64,000 nucleotides of DNA, taken from NCBI GenBank assembly GCA_020628095.1, contig JAHDFP010000001.1, positions 124,001-188,000 on the forward strand, in the 5' to 3' direction. Within the stretch, counting starts at the first letter, position 1. Every line of letters begins with the position of its first letter. The stretch comes from Saprospiraceae bacterium. Its GTDB lineage: Bacteria > Bacteroidota > Bacteroidia > Chitinophagales > Saprospiraceae. Below are positions 45,993 to 57,200 of the stretch, piece by piece. The translations under genes were made by a program, and so were the position numbers. Below the pieces are notes generated by a model that saw only the letters and a list, made by a program, of their open reading frames with translations, was not told where the DNA came from and ran no database searches.

Positions 45993-46322
45993 ATGAAAGT
46001 TTTGAAAATCAATTCCTTTATCCTCTTCTGTGCCTTATTCTTTTCTTTTACTTCTTGTAGTAATGATGATGTGGATTGCTCCGACACACAAACCATTGAT
46101 AATCTGGTAGAAAATCAGCTAAATGAAGTCACTGATGCCTTGACAGCATTCTCCAATAACCCTAATGATACGGGCTTGTGTAATAATGTGAAAAATGAAC
46201 TCCAAAATTTCTTGGACCTATTAAGAGATTATGAATCTTGTGCCGAAGAAGATGGTCAAGGTGATGAATTTAGAAGTCAGATAACAGATGCCGAAAATCA
46301 GCTTGCTGAAATAGATTGTTAA
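45993..46322 (+). CDS. Small cysteine-patterned lipoprotein, copy 1
   Basis: 109 residues: signal peptide with lipobox FTSC (C22), then a short helical domain with four further cysteines at C29, C63, C83 and C109. The same cysteine positions occur in the next gene, which is clearly a tandem duplicate. Even numbers and fixed spacing suggest two disulfides in the periplasm or at the surface. The protein is acidic, with the conserved DGQGD near residue 87. No known family was recognised. Confidence 0.75.
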   Translation: MKVLKINSFILFCALFFSFTSCSNDDVDCSDTQTIDNLVENQLNEVTDALTAFSNNPNDTGLCNNVKNELQNFLDLLRDYESCAEEDGQGDEFRSQITDAENQLAEIDC

Positions 46323-46405
46323 TTAGGCTCAATCAAAAAAAGGAACACTGAAAAAAAGTAGATATTTGTTCTGAAAGAATTATTATACATCAATAAATTA
46401 ACAGA

Positions 46406-46735
46406 ATGAAAATCTTGAAATTAAGTGGATTATTTCTTTTATCTGTGTTGTTCATTTCGATAACATCTTGTGGTAGCGATGACGTAGATTGTACAGACTC
46501 AGCGACTATAAATAGTGACATATCCAGTCAGTTAGGTGTCGTTAATGCAGCGGTTACTGCTTTAAATAACGAACCAGACAACGCTGACTTATGCGATGAT
46601 TATAAGAAAGCACTAGAAGACTATATCGAAATCTTAAAAGATTATGAACCATGTTTTGACGAAAGTGGTCAAGGTGATGCTCATAGAGACATCATCAGTG
46701 AGTCAGAACAAAATTTAGCAGACGCACCTTGCTAA
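46406..46735 (+). CDS. Small cysteine-patterned lipoprotein, copy 2
   Basis: 109 residues, a paralogue of the preceding protein. Lipobox C22 and C29, C63, C83, C109 are at identical positions, and SGQGDAHRD corresponds to DGQGDEFRS. It lies 83 bases downstream and ends before a strong terminator. No separate promoter with a clear match was found, so it is probably on the same transcript. The function is unknown. Confidence 0.75.
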   Translation: MKILKLSGLFLLSVLFISITSCGSDDVDCTDSATINSDISSQLGVVNAAVTALNNEPDNADLCDDYKKALEDYIEILKDYEPCFDESGQGDAHRDIISESEQNLADAPC

Positions 46736-46755
46736 TATCTCTCTGCAAAAAATAC

Positions 46756-46783
46756 AAGCCCGCTCATCAGAGTGGGCTTTTTT
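46756..46783. terminator. Strong terminator between convergent genes
   Basis: Ten-base stem AAGCCCGCTC (46756-46765) with GAGTGGGCTT (46770-46779, one G-T pair), four-base loop and a run of T. It follows the second small lipoprotein by 20 bases. On the minus strand a T-rich stretch also follows, so it may serve the glycosyltransferase gene too. Confidence 0.82.
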
Positions 46784-48701
46784 ATTGTCCAAAAAATCTT
46801 TTGATTATAGTTTCGACTTCTAACCACACACTATAATTGCGAGCATAGTAAGTATCCGAGACTAACGGACTAAATACACCTTCTCGGATAATGGGAAGAA
46901 GTCTTTCTGAAGAGTTATAACCTATCCAGGTTTTTTTTCCGATAAGCACAGAAATGAAATTGCTCCAAATGAGAGATCGCCGCTTAGAGAAAAGCAAAAC
47001 AATTGGAAAGAAAAACAAGACCATTATAGACAATAACAAGTCTACAAATCTCTTAGCCCTTCTATGAAAAACCTGATCTATTTTAAATCCAATATCCATA
47101 GTGTACCAGGCTCCTGTTTCATCTTTAGAGTCGCTACCGAGAAGACTTTTATTATCATCAGCCGCTATTTTGTACGTCACCTTATTTCCGAGGCTGGACA
47201 TGACATTCATAATCTTACTACCCTCCACATCTTTGCTACAAAAAATGAGTTCACTTATTTTTCGTGATGCCACCACTTGAGTTATCTCGTCTAACGATCC
47301 CAGTCCCTCATTATTAACGAACCCTATAACCTGGTGACTATCTAGATGAGAGTTTAGTATTTGCTGGATCTGACGACAAGAGTCATTTTCTCCGACGATC
47401 GCGATACGCTTGGCGCTGAAAGTATCAAATGAAAAACTGCCCTCAGAAAACAAATTATATGCTAATCTCGTAATATAAAATATAAGCGGACTAAGCAGAA
47501 CAAGGCTTAAGAGAACGAATCTAGAAAAACGCCACTCAAGTGGAAATAGACCATATACTGATAATACCGCGAAAGCACCAAATATAAATCCATACATCAA
47601 ATGCTTAAGGTTATGTCTCTTATCATACTGTCCAAAAAAAGCATAGGTCAAAATCAATATAACCGCAGCAACAGAAATACTTAAAATGGTATCAGACGCT
47701 TCATAATAATGGGGATTATCGAAATAGATAGTTGCCCAAATTCTGCTTATCAAAGTCGCTCCACCGATTAATATTGCCGAATCAATTAGTGGTCTTAAAA
47801 AGTATCGGCCTATACTCTTAAGTATACCAGCTAGAGCCGAAAGCAAGATGCCACATCGCAATATAAGACCCCATACCCCGCTTTTTCCCTTATTCCTTTT
47901 GCTCGCATAGATGCCCATTGCACCATAGAAGTTTTTGATATACTGAATGCTGCTTTTCGATGTACTCTCACCCTTAAAATGGACGATACTCGTCGTAGGC
48001 AAGTAGGCTATATGCATGCCTTGCTCCTTTATCTGATAACTCATTTCTATATCCTCACCGTACATAAAATAGTCCTCATCAAAACCGCCAATGCTATCTA
48101 GAAGTCCTTTTCTTATAAATGTAAATGCCCCTGATAACACCTCCATTTGCTGTGTCTGTTCTGAGTCTTTGTGACCGAGATAATAACTATTGAAAAAAGA
48201 AGACTTGGAAAATATCTTTGACAAGCTTGTTAATTTGAATAAGGCATTCAATGGTGTGGGAAAACCGCGCTTGGACTCTGGAAGATAATTGCCAGCACCG
48301 TCTAATAGCTTGACTCCCACAGCGCCGTATTCCGGGTTAGATTCTAGATAATCATAACATATTTGTAAGGTGTCCTCCTGTACCAAAGTATCAGGATTGA
48401 GAATAAGAATATAATCAGCTTCTATGATGTCAAAGGCTTGATTATTAGCTCTTCCAAAACCTACATTCTCTTTATTAGCAATCACAGACACCTCAGGAAA
48501 TTGACTCCTTAGCATATCTAAGCTATCGTCCGCAGAGTTATTATCTACGACCACGACTTTGTACTCTTTGCTGAAAGAGGACCTGTATATTGACTCTATA
48601 CACTGCCTGAGAAAATACTTTACATTATAATTGACGATGACGATACCTATGGAAAGGTGGTCCTGAGAAGTGGTAGAACTATGTGCGTGATTTTCCGCCA
48701 T
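46782..48701 (-). CDS. GT2 glycosyltransferase fused to a degenerate polyprenyl sugar-phosphotransferase-like region
   Basis: 639 residues. Residues ~17-260 are a family 2 glycosyltransferase of the rhamnosyltransferase type (VIVNYNVKYFLRQCIESIY, VVVDNNSADDS, NPDTLVQEDT and the GGFDEDYFMYGEDIEMSYQIKEQG acceptor region). Residues ~275-420 hold several membrane helices. Residues ~430-540 are a Rossmann-like domain (AKRIAIVGENDSCRQIQQIL) like the CoA-binding-type domain of WbaP-class initiating transferases. The end (RRAKRFVDLLLSIMVLFFFPIVLLF) resembles the start of the sugar-transferase catalytic domain but lacks its conserved motifs. It probably makes surface polysaccharide, with the second half regulatory or vestigial. 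Confidence 0.85.
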   Translation of the reverse strand: MAENHAHSSTTSQDHLSIGIVIVNYNVKYFLRQCIESIYRSSFSKEYKVVVVDNNSADDSLDMLRSQFPEVSVIANKENVGFGRANNQAFDIIEADYILILNPDTLVQEDTLQICYDYLESNPEYGAVGVKLLDGAGNYLPESKRGFPTPLNALFKLTSLSKIFSKSSFFNSYYLGHKDSEQTQQMEVLSGAFTFIRKGLLDSIGGFDEDYFMYGEDIEMSYQIKEQGMHIAYLPTTSIVHFKGESTSKSSIQYIKNFYGAMGIYASKRNKGKSGVWGLILRCGILLSALAGILKSIGRYFLRPLIDSAILIGGATLISRIWATIYFDNPHYYEASDTILSISVAAVILILTYAFFGQYDKRHNLKHLMYGFIFGAFAVLSVYGLFPLEWRFSRFVLLSLVLLSPLIFYITRLAYNLFSEGSFSFDTFSAKRIAIVGENDSCRQIQQILNSHLDSHQVIGFVNNEGLGSLDEITQVVASRKISELIFCSKDVEGSKIMNVMSSLGNKVTYKIAADDNKSLLGSDSKDETGAWYTMDIGFKIDQVFHRRAKRFVDLLLSIMVLFFFPIVLLFSKRRSLIWSNFISVLIGKKTWIGYNSSERLLPIIREGVFSPLVSDTYYARNYSVWLEVETIIKRFFGQ

Positions 48702-48767
48702 ATTGCGAAAAGAAGTCGGTTTTTATTGAGACCTAAGGTAATTCTTTGTTTTTAATACTAAGATAAC

Positions 48768-49388
48768 TTAGCTGACCACTTCTTTATTATATGATGTTCT
48801 GGTCTGTATAGACCGCCCTAAGGTCAACTCATCCGCATATTCCAATTCACCACCAAAAGAAACGCCCCTCGCAATAGTCGATATCTTAATAGAATTATCG
48901 AGTAGTTTAGATATATAAAAAATAGTCGTGTCACCTTCTATTGTCGGGCTTATGGCCATGATGAGTTCTGAGATTTCTGTTTCGCTCACGCGGTGTACAA
49001 GGCTTTCTATATTCAGTTCTTCTGGTCCAATCCCATCGAGCGGAGAAATAACACCCCCCAGTACGTGATATACACCGCTAAATTGCTGCGTATTTTCTAT
49101 GGCCATGACATCCTTGACGGATTCTACTATGCAGATCACAGATTTATTGCGTGCTGGATCCTTGCAAATATCACAGATGTCTTGATCAGAGTAATTATGA
49201 CAACATTTGCATACCATCAGATCAGTTGATAAGGCAGAAATGGCATCTACGATCCGTTGCTTTTTATCTCCTTGATTACCAGCAAGATGTAACACGAGTC
49301 TGAGCGCGGATTTTTTGCCTATACTGGGCAGAGCACTGATGGCTTCGACCGCATTTTCTAAGGTTTTGGAAGAAAATTTCATCTCCAT
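48768..49388 (-). CDS. recR: Recombination mediator protein RecR
   Basis: 206 residues, the usual length. It has an N-terminal helix-hairpin-helix (LPSIGKKSALRLVLHL, 20-35), a zinc finger with C60, C63, C72 and C75, a Toprim domain (VICIVESVKDVMAIENTQQFSGVYHVLGGVISPLDGIGPEEL in parts) and the C-terminal Walker-B-like end. It works with RecO and RecF to load RecA at single-stranded gaps. It lies 66 bases upstream of the glycosyltransferase gene, on the same strand. Confidence 0.96.
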   Translation of the reverse strand: MEMKFSSKTLENAVEAISALPSIGKKSALRLVLHLAGNQGDKKQRIVDAISALSTDLMVCKCCHNYSDQDICDICKDPARNKSVICIVESVKDVMAIENTQQFSGVYHVLGGVISPLDGIGPEELNIESLVHRVSETEISELIMAISPTIEGDTTIFYISKLLDNSIKISTIARGVSFGGELEYADELTLGRSIQTRTSYNKEVVS

Positions 49389-49507
49389 AAAAATAGAGAA
49401 TTACACATCAATAAAAAGTGTAAAGTGTTCAATGAATTTGCACAATACTCTCCATATTTACTGAAATACCTATATTCACTACCTTTATAAAAAATTAAAG
49501 CAAAATA

Positions 49508-50803
49508 ATGGCGGAAATAATACGAATGCCTCGACTTAGTGATACCATGGAAGAAGGAAACATCGTGGGATGGCAAAAAAAAGTCGGAGATACCGTAGAG
49601 CCAGGTGATATACTCGCCGAAGTAGAAACGGACAAAGCCACCATGGAACTAGAAAGTTTTAATGAAGGTGTCCTATTACATATTGGCGTACCAGAAGGTC
49701 CAGTGCCAGTAGAAGGTGTCATAGCGATAATCGGTGAAGCGGGAGAAGACATCACTAAAATCCTCGAAGACATAAAGAAAGAAGGAAATGCCCCTAAAGT
49801 AGAGGCATCTAACAACGGACAGGCCTCGGAGACGACACCTGTCGAAGCTACTCCTGCGCCCCGGGCAAAACCTTCGGCGCCAGTGCCAGCACCTGTAATG
49901 GCCTCTTCTACACCACAAGTTTTGCCTCACTCTGATGGAAGAATTAAAGCCTCTCCGTTAGCTAAGAAAATGGCGGAAGACAGTGGCATAGATCTAAGTC
50001 GTATCGCTGGAACTGGAGAAAATGGAAGAATAATAAAAAGAGATATAGATAACGCTATAAAAAATGGTGTGCCTGCCGCCACAACAACAAGCGTACAATC
50101 CATAGCCAACATAAGTGACCCTAATATCTACGGTGACAAGCCTGTATCCCAGATGCGTAAAGTCATCGCTCGCCGACTCGGCGAAAGTAAATTTTCCGCT
50201 CCTCACTTTTATCTTACCATTGAGATAAATATGGATCAGGCGATTGCGGCTAGAAAAGCGATCAACGAAGATGCAGAAGTGAGAATATCATTCAATGATA
50301 TTGTAGTCAAAGCATCTGCTGCCGCATTAAGAAAACATCCCGATATTAATGCCTCTTGGTTAGGTGATAAGATAACTTATCATCAGAATATCAATATAGG
50401 TGTTGCCGTGGCTATTGACGAAGGATTATTAGTGCCAGTAATCAATGATGCTGACCTGAAGTCTCTCTCCATGATTAAGTCAGAAATAAAAGCACTCGCA
50501 GGAAAAGCCAAAGAGCGCAAACTTTCGCCAGATGAAATGAGTGGTAATACTTTCACCATAAGTAATCTTGGGATGTTTGATATAGACGAATTTACGGCTA
50601 TCATTAACCCTCCAGATGCCTGCATACTCGCAGTAGGTTCTATAGTAGAAAAACCTATAGTAAAAGATGGACAGATCGTTGTCGGCAATATGATGAAAGT
50701 CACTCTATCTTGTGACCATAGAATCGTGGATGGTGCCAAAGGAGCCGTTTTCTTACAGACCTTAAAAGGACTATTAGAAAACCCAGTTAAAATATTGGCT
50801 TAG
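49508..50803 (+). CDS. pdhC: Pyruvate dehydrogenase E2 component (dihydrolipoamide acetyltransferase)
   Basis: 431 residues with one lipoyl domain (1-80, lipoyl lysine in EVETDKATMEL), an Ala/Pro-rich linker, a peripheral-subunit-binding domain (about 139-178, KASPLAKKMAEDSGIDLSRIAGTGENGRIIKRDI) and the catalytic domain with H404 and D408 in CDHRIVDGA. The extended HRxxDG motif and MRKVIARRLGESK opening mark the acetyltransferase. The lipoyl sequence MPRLSDTMEEGNIVGWQKKVGD is of the pyruvate type rather than oxoglutarate or branched-chain type. E1 and E3 genes are not in the window. Confidence 0.94.
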   Translation: MAEIIRMPRLSDTMEEGNIVGWQKKVGDTVEPGDILAEVETDKATMELESFNEGVLLHIGVPEGPVPVEGVIAIIGEAGEDITKILEDIKKEGNAPKVEASNNGQASETTPVEATPAPRAKPSAPVPAPVMASSTPQVLPHSDGRIKASPLAKKMAEDSGIDLSRIAGTGENGRIIKRDIDNAIKNGVPAATTTSVQSIANISDPNIYGDKPVSQMRKVIARRLGESKFSAPHFYLTIEINMDQAIAARKAINEDAEVRISFNDIVVKASAAALRKHPDINASWLGDKITYHQNINIGVAVAIDEGLLVPVINDADLKSLSMIKSEIKALAGKAKERKLSPDEMSGNTFTISNLGMFDIDEFTAIINPPDACILAVGSIVEKPIVKDGQIVVGNMMKVTLSCDHRIVDGAKGAVFLQTLKGLLENPVKILA

Positions 50804-50804
50804 T

Positions 50805-51182
50805 TTACTCGAATACACCAGCTTTGATATAGGTGACGACCTCACCCTTTCTTTCTAATACAATGCCATAATATTTGTACTGAAGAGTCATTCTATCTGC
50901 ACTAAAGGATGCAACCTTTTCGCCATCGTAAGAAAGACTCATTTTTATAAATGCCACTTTCCCATTATCATCAAACTGGCTGCCTTCATAACTAAGGTCC
51001 ATATCATGCATGGATTTTATTTTCTCCTGGGCATCTTCTATTTCTGATCTTGTCGTTTGGTGAGAGCACTTTAGATCTATTTGTTTAGTAGAGATATTAT
51101 TAATAGTTGGCAACTCTTTTGCTTCACATGCCAACATCATAATCACTGTAGTGAATAGGAATACATTCTTCATAATATACAT
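50805..51182 (-). CDS. Small lipoprotein of unknown function
   Basis: 125 residues with a short signal and lipobox MLAC (C19); M4 is an alternative start. The mature part is a small beta-rich domain with a SYEGSQFDDNGKVAFIKMSLSYDG segment. I do not recognise the family. It is convergent with the E2 gene with a one-base gap between stop codons. Confidence 0.6.
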   Translation of the reverse strand: MYIMKNVFLFTTVIMMLACEAKELPTINNISTKQIDLKCSHQTTRSEIEDAQEKIKSMHDMDLSYEGSQFDDNGKVAFIKMSLSYDGEKVASFSADRMTLQYKYYGIVLERKGEVVTYIKAGVFE

Positions 51183-51228
51183 CTAACGTCCAGGATTGAA
51201 AATAATCTATATGCCTCACTAAACAAAC

Positions 51229-51260
51229 TAAAAAAGCCCTCATTCCTAAGAATGAAGGCT
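51229..51260 (-). terminator. Terminator of the giant repeat-protein gene
   Basis: Stem AGCCCTCATTC (51235-51245) with GAATGAAGGCT (51250-51260), one mismatch, four-base loop. On the minus strand it is followed by a T run, 27 bases after the stop codon of the gene at 51287. Confidence 0.75.
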
Positions 51261-51286
51261 TGCTCCGAGTAACCAAATTCTAATTA

Positions 51287-54200
51287 TTATTTTATGACAA
51301 TCAATTTTTTATTGATCTCCTGATCGTCCATTGTTATTCTTAGATAGTAGACACCCTTATCGTAATCACTCATGCCAATACTATATCTTACAGTCCCTTT
51401 GCTCAAGTTACTTTCATTGATTAGAGTAGACTTTACTAAGCGACCTTGAGTATCGTAAAGATCAGCCATCAATTCGTTTACATCATCATTCAGCTCTATA
51501 GAAACATTAAGATTATCTACCACTGGATTAGGGAATACAGATGCAGTATGTGAAAGTTGGCTATCTACCTTCGTCGTTTCTACCGAAACTATCTTGGATA
51601 TAGAGAACTTACCGTTGTTATCATATTGCTTGATTCTGTAGTAATAGATTTGACCTGCTTCTACATTCTGATCTAAGAAATCATATCGAGTCTCGCTTTG
51701 CTTTTCTTCCGCAGAAACAACTTGACCTATGGCTTCGAACTCAGAGATATTACCCACAGATCTTTCTATTTCGTAGTGACTTACGTTATGCTCTTGATCT
51801 ACTATCCACGTTACCTCATTACCTTGCTCCTTACCATTAGCGAATATGTCCTTCCATCTTACCGGCAGCACACCGAATACATATCCTGCATCTACAGTAC
51901 TATTTTCGCCAGCACCGCCTACATTAAAATACTCTGTTGTTCCTGGACCATTACTCCCATCCAAATCACTATCCATCGTATCATCATCACCCATGTGTGG
52001 TAAGGTCTCGGAGTAACTTGCTCCTGCCTCGAATTCGAAGTAGTAAGTATCCTCTTCTAGTTCTATCGTGTATTGGCCATTCTCGTCAGTTACAGCTTCT
52101 GCTCTTACATCACCATATATATCTATGGCTCTTACTATAACACCTTCTATGCCTGTTTCTGAATCTTCTTGTATGCCTCTTTCTATCATTTCATCTAGCC
52201 AGACTGACCCCAGTATAGTTTTTCTACTTGCACCACCTGACATGGTAAAGTCACCTAGATTCGTAACACATCCTTGTGCTGTCTCCAAGGTAAGGTCAAA
52301 GTAATTACCATTAGGCAATGCGAATGTTCCTACTTGATTAAGTATATCTCCTAAGTTCAGTGTCGTGTTACCATCAGATACAGTCACGATTACCGGATCT
52401 GTCGTAGTAAGAATAACAGTCAAAAATCCTTGACTTGCGTCAAAAATAGCTTCTGGACTATCAAAAACAATCACAGGATAGACGTGCCTCACTAACTCAC
52501 CTTGAGCATCGGTAATATCGACATAGTATTCCGTCGAAAATTCGGCTGCCTGAGAAAAGTATGGCGTGGTGTTACCTGTATTCCATAAGTAAGATGGGTA
52601 ACCCAATGGAGCAACAAAATTAATTTGCTCACCCTCACAATATATCGTAGTCTGATGTCTGACCACCTCGTACTCTATGTATTCTGCTATAGTAAAATCT
52701 TCTTGCTCATAAATGCAACCTTCCGCTGTCAATAATACAAAGTCAGAATAAAAACCAGGATCCAATGGAATAGATGTAAAATAAGTCGGTGCTGTAAATA
52801 TTTCCATAAAAACCCCATTTACTTCTGCATATCCAGTGAGTGGAAGTGCGTCTGGCGAAGTATTACCAGCTATCAAAGACATACTTCCTCCTGCACCTGT
52901 CGATGTTTCGTCAAAGGTGAAAATTTGTGGATCAATTGGAGATCCCACCTCCACAGGATAGTTGACTGTAAATGTGCATCCATCACTATATGTTATTACA
53001 CAGGTATAGGTTGTATTACTCGTCGGTGATACCACGATAGATTCTGTTGTTTCTCCTGTACTCCATAAGAATTCTCCTGTGGGATCTACCGCAACTAGGG
53101 TTATTTCCTGACCCTCACAAAGAGCTACTGGGTCTGCATCAAAAGAACCATAACTACCACTAAAAGCATTTATCTCGAATCCACCCGTTGTAGACCAGCA
53201 ACCTTGTTCTGTAACTATTTCTACATTATCGTATACTCCAGAAGCTAAAGGCGTCGTGAAGACATTAGATGACGGCGTAAATGTCTGGTATAGAGAACCA
53301 TCTTTGTAGATGTATAAATTAGCCACTTGATTACCTGCCGGTAATTGACCAAAGTTTATTTCTATAGATCCTAATTCTCCACATGACTGAGGATGAGTCA
53401 GACTTATTGCAGAATTAGCTGCTTGCCATACCTCTATCGGGAACTCTCTTACCACAATACATCCATTGCCATCTTGCTCCTGTACTGTATAAGTCATATT
53501 AGCAATAGGACTTACACTAATGGACGAACTTGTCTGGCCTGTACTCCAGCTATAAGAAGCTGCCGCATTAGCAGCCAGAGTAACACTTGTGCCAGTACAT
53601 ACACGCTGTACTGATTCCGTAACTGTCTGCGTGCTTTGCGTACTATTAATAGTGAATCCATTAAAATCAAATGTACAACCTGCACCAGAAACTAATCTTA
53701 CTTCGTCATATTGACCAGAAGCCAAATTAATAGTGACAGAATTATTATTTACAGATACCGTCTGTACAGCATTACCATTTTGAATTACCTCAAGACTTAA
53801 TGGTAAGAACAATGCATCATTAGTCACTTGAAAAGTGGCACTTCCCATTGCTCCGCAAGATTGTGGTTGAGTAAGCTGTGTTGTCACATTCGGTATTGAC
53901 GGAATCTGGTAAGGGAAAAACAACTGAATGCCACATCCATTATTATCTGTCATTATAACATTGACATTTGGTTGCTGAGATAAGTTAAGATTTACACTTT
54001 GTGTTGTCTGTCCCGTACTCCATTGATAATTAGCATAACCATTATATGCAGAGAAAGAATACATCGCATCAGGACATACCACTTGTAAAGTCGGTGCATT
54101 TTCCGTAATTACCTCACTATATACGTCTAATGTAAATCCACCTTCAGATAGTACACATCCTCTATTCGTCACTAACTGAACTGAAGAATAATTAGCTGCA

Positions 54201-57200
54201 CTAAGAGTGATGTTAGATTGATTACTCGTTAGATTTATTTGGGTATCATTATTACCAGGACCATCTATAGTTAATGCTATAGGAAAATCAGATGCATTAG
54301 TATTAGATAGGTTGACATGCAATGTTCCTTCTTGTCCACAATCCATCGGCTGAGATAATGAATAAGCAAAGCCAATTGCCTGAATTACTTCTATAGGAAA
54401 AACATAGTTAGTGACATTACCCTGTGCATCGGTAGCGGTGACTGTCTTATTTACATTTGAATTAAATGAAGCTGTCAGAAAATTAGTAGTCTGACCACTA
54501 TCCCATAGATAACTTACAAAACCAGATGGTGCCGTTAGTGTAACTGATTCTCCCGCGCATGTTTCCGTGATAGCCATCGTCTCAGTTGTGCTACTCGTGT
54601 TATAATCTATCACAAAATTTCCTAATACTTCTGTACAACCATCAACTGTTACTAAAGTCAAATCTGTATAATTTCCTTCTGCCAGGGCGATAGATATCAT
54701 AGGTGAGTTCATCGTTCCGATAACAGAATTTGAAGCCAAAACGGACACAGGGTACATAGATGACTCTGCGTTAGTCAAATTAATATTCAATGATCCATCA
54801 TTATTTCCTTGAGCCGGTACAGTAGTGAAAGAACCCTCAGGATTACTATTGACTACTATAGGGAAAACATAGGTAACTGTATTGCCTTGGTTGTCAGTGG
54901 CTATAACATTCTTATTAACATCAGCATTAAAGTTACCTGTCAGAGACATGCTTGTCTCTCCACTATCCCATAAGTAACTCACAAAGCCCGATGGTGCTGC
55001 CAGTGTTGCAGATTCTCCTGAGCATAGTTCTGTGACCGCCATTGTCTCAGTCGTATTACTCGCGTTATAATCTATCACAAAGCTCCCTAGCACATTCTCA
55101 CATCCATCTACAGTTACCAAGGTAAGATCCGTATAATTTCCTTCTGCTAATGGAATGGATACCATAGACGAGTTCATCGTTCCGATAACAGAATTAGAAG
55201 CCAAAACCGACACAGGGTACATAGATGACTCTGCGTTAGTCAAATTAATATTCAATGATCCATCATTATTTCCTTGAGCCGGTACAGTAGTGAAAGAACC
55301 CTCAGGATTACTATTGACTACTATAGGGAAAACATAGGTAACTGTATTGCCTTGGTTGTCAGTGGCTATAACATTCTTATTAACATCAGCATTAAAGTTA
55401 CCTGTCAGAGACATGCTTGTCTCTCCACTATCCCATAAGTAACTCACAAAGCCCGATGGTGCTGCCAGTGTTGCAGATTCTCCTGAGCATAGTTCTGTGA
55501 CCGCCATTGTCTCAGTCGTATTACTCGCGTTATAATCTATCACAAAGCTCCCTAGCACATTCTCACATCCATCTACAGTTATCAAGGTCAGATCCGTATA
55601 ATTTCCTTCTGCTAATGGAATAGATACCGTAGACGAGTTCATCGTTCCGATAACAGAATTAGAAGCCAAAACAGATATAGGGTACATTGCCGATTCTCCA
55701 TTTGTCAAATTAACATCCAATGCCCCGTCATTATTTCCTTGGGCAGATTGAGTGCTAAACGTTGCTTGTGGCAAAGCATTCACCTCTATAGGGAAAATGT
55801 AATTAGTTACATTACCTAAGTTATCCGTTGCTTCTACACTTTTACTTGTATTGGCTGTATAGCTACCATTAAGCGACTGACTAGTCTCACCACTATCCCA
55901 AGAATAACTTGTAAAATCTGATGGAGCTGTTAAGGTTATCATGTCTCCAGAGCATAACTCCGTGAGAGCCATTGTCACCTCTGTATAACTTGTGACATAT
56001 TCTATATCAAAATCACCTAATAGAGTTTCACATCCATTTACCGTTCTTAATGTCAATCCAGTATAATTTCCTTCTGCTAGTGCGATACTAAGTGTACCAG
56101 AACTCATTGTTCCGATTTCCATTTCCAAAGTAGAAGAACTTACTAAAACTGAAACAGGATACATCTCTCCCGACCCATTAGATAAGTTTATATTTAAAGC
56201 TCCCCCATTGGCGCCTTGTGCTGGCTGAGTAGTGAATGTTGCCTCAGGAAATTCATTTACTTCCACAGGAAAGACAAAGTTTGTTACATTTCCTAGCTCA
56301 TCAGAAGCTTCTACATTTTTAGTAACATTAGCTGTGTAATTGTCAGAGATAGATCGCGAATTCTGCCCGCTATCCCATAGATAACTTGTAAAGCCCATAG
56401 GTGCCTCAAGTGTCAAAGTCTCACCATAGCAAATCTCAGATACATTCATTTCCACCTCAGTGTAACTTGGAATATACTCTATCTCAAAATCTCCTAATAC
56501 CGTCTCACATCCATCAGCAGTTCTCAAGGTCAAGTCAGAGTAGTTGCCAATCGCTAAAGCTATATTAAGTGTCTGCGAAGTCATTGTTCCTATCTCCATT
56601 TCCAACATAGAAGAACTTACCAATACAGAAATCGGATACATTGCAGATGTTGCATTGGACAAGTTAATATCGATTGCACCTCCATTAACACCTTGGGCAC
56701 CTTGAGTTGTAAATGTAGCTTCTGGTAAATCATTAATTTCTATTGGAAAAATATATCTGGTAACATTGCCTTGCTCATCTGTGACTTCTACATATTTGCT
56801 AGTGCTTTCGCTGAAACTTGTAGTTATAGAAGAAGCAGTTTCTCCACTATCCCATGTATAACTATTGAATCCAGTCGGTGCGCTCAGTGTCACCATTTCG
56901 TCCGCACATAATTCCGTAATATTCAATGTCTCCTCGGCGTAGCTAGTCACATACTCTATTTCGAAATCTCCTAATACGGTTTCGCAACCCTGTGCTGTTC
57001 TTAGTGTCAAGTCTGAATAAACACCTTCTGCCAAGGCAATAGTCAATGCCTCAGAGTTCATTGTGCCTATTTCCATTTCTATCATAGTTGTTCCTACGAG
57101 CACAGCAATTGGGTACATAGTTGATGTACCATTGACTATATTTATATTTACAGCTCCTCCATTAGCACCTTGTGCTGGTTGAGTCGAGAATGTTGCCTCG

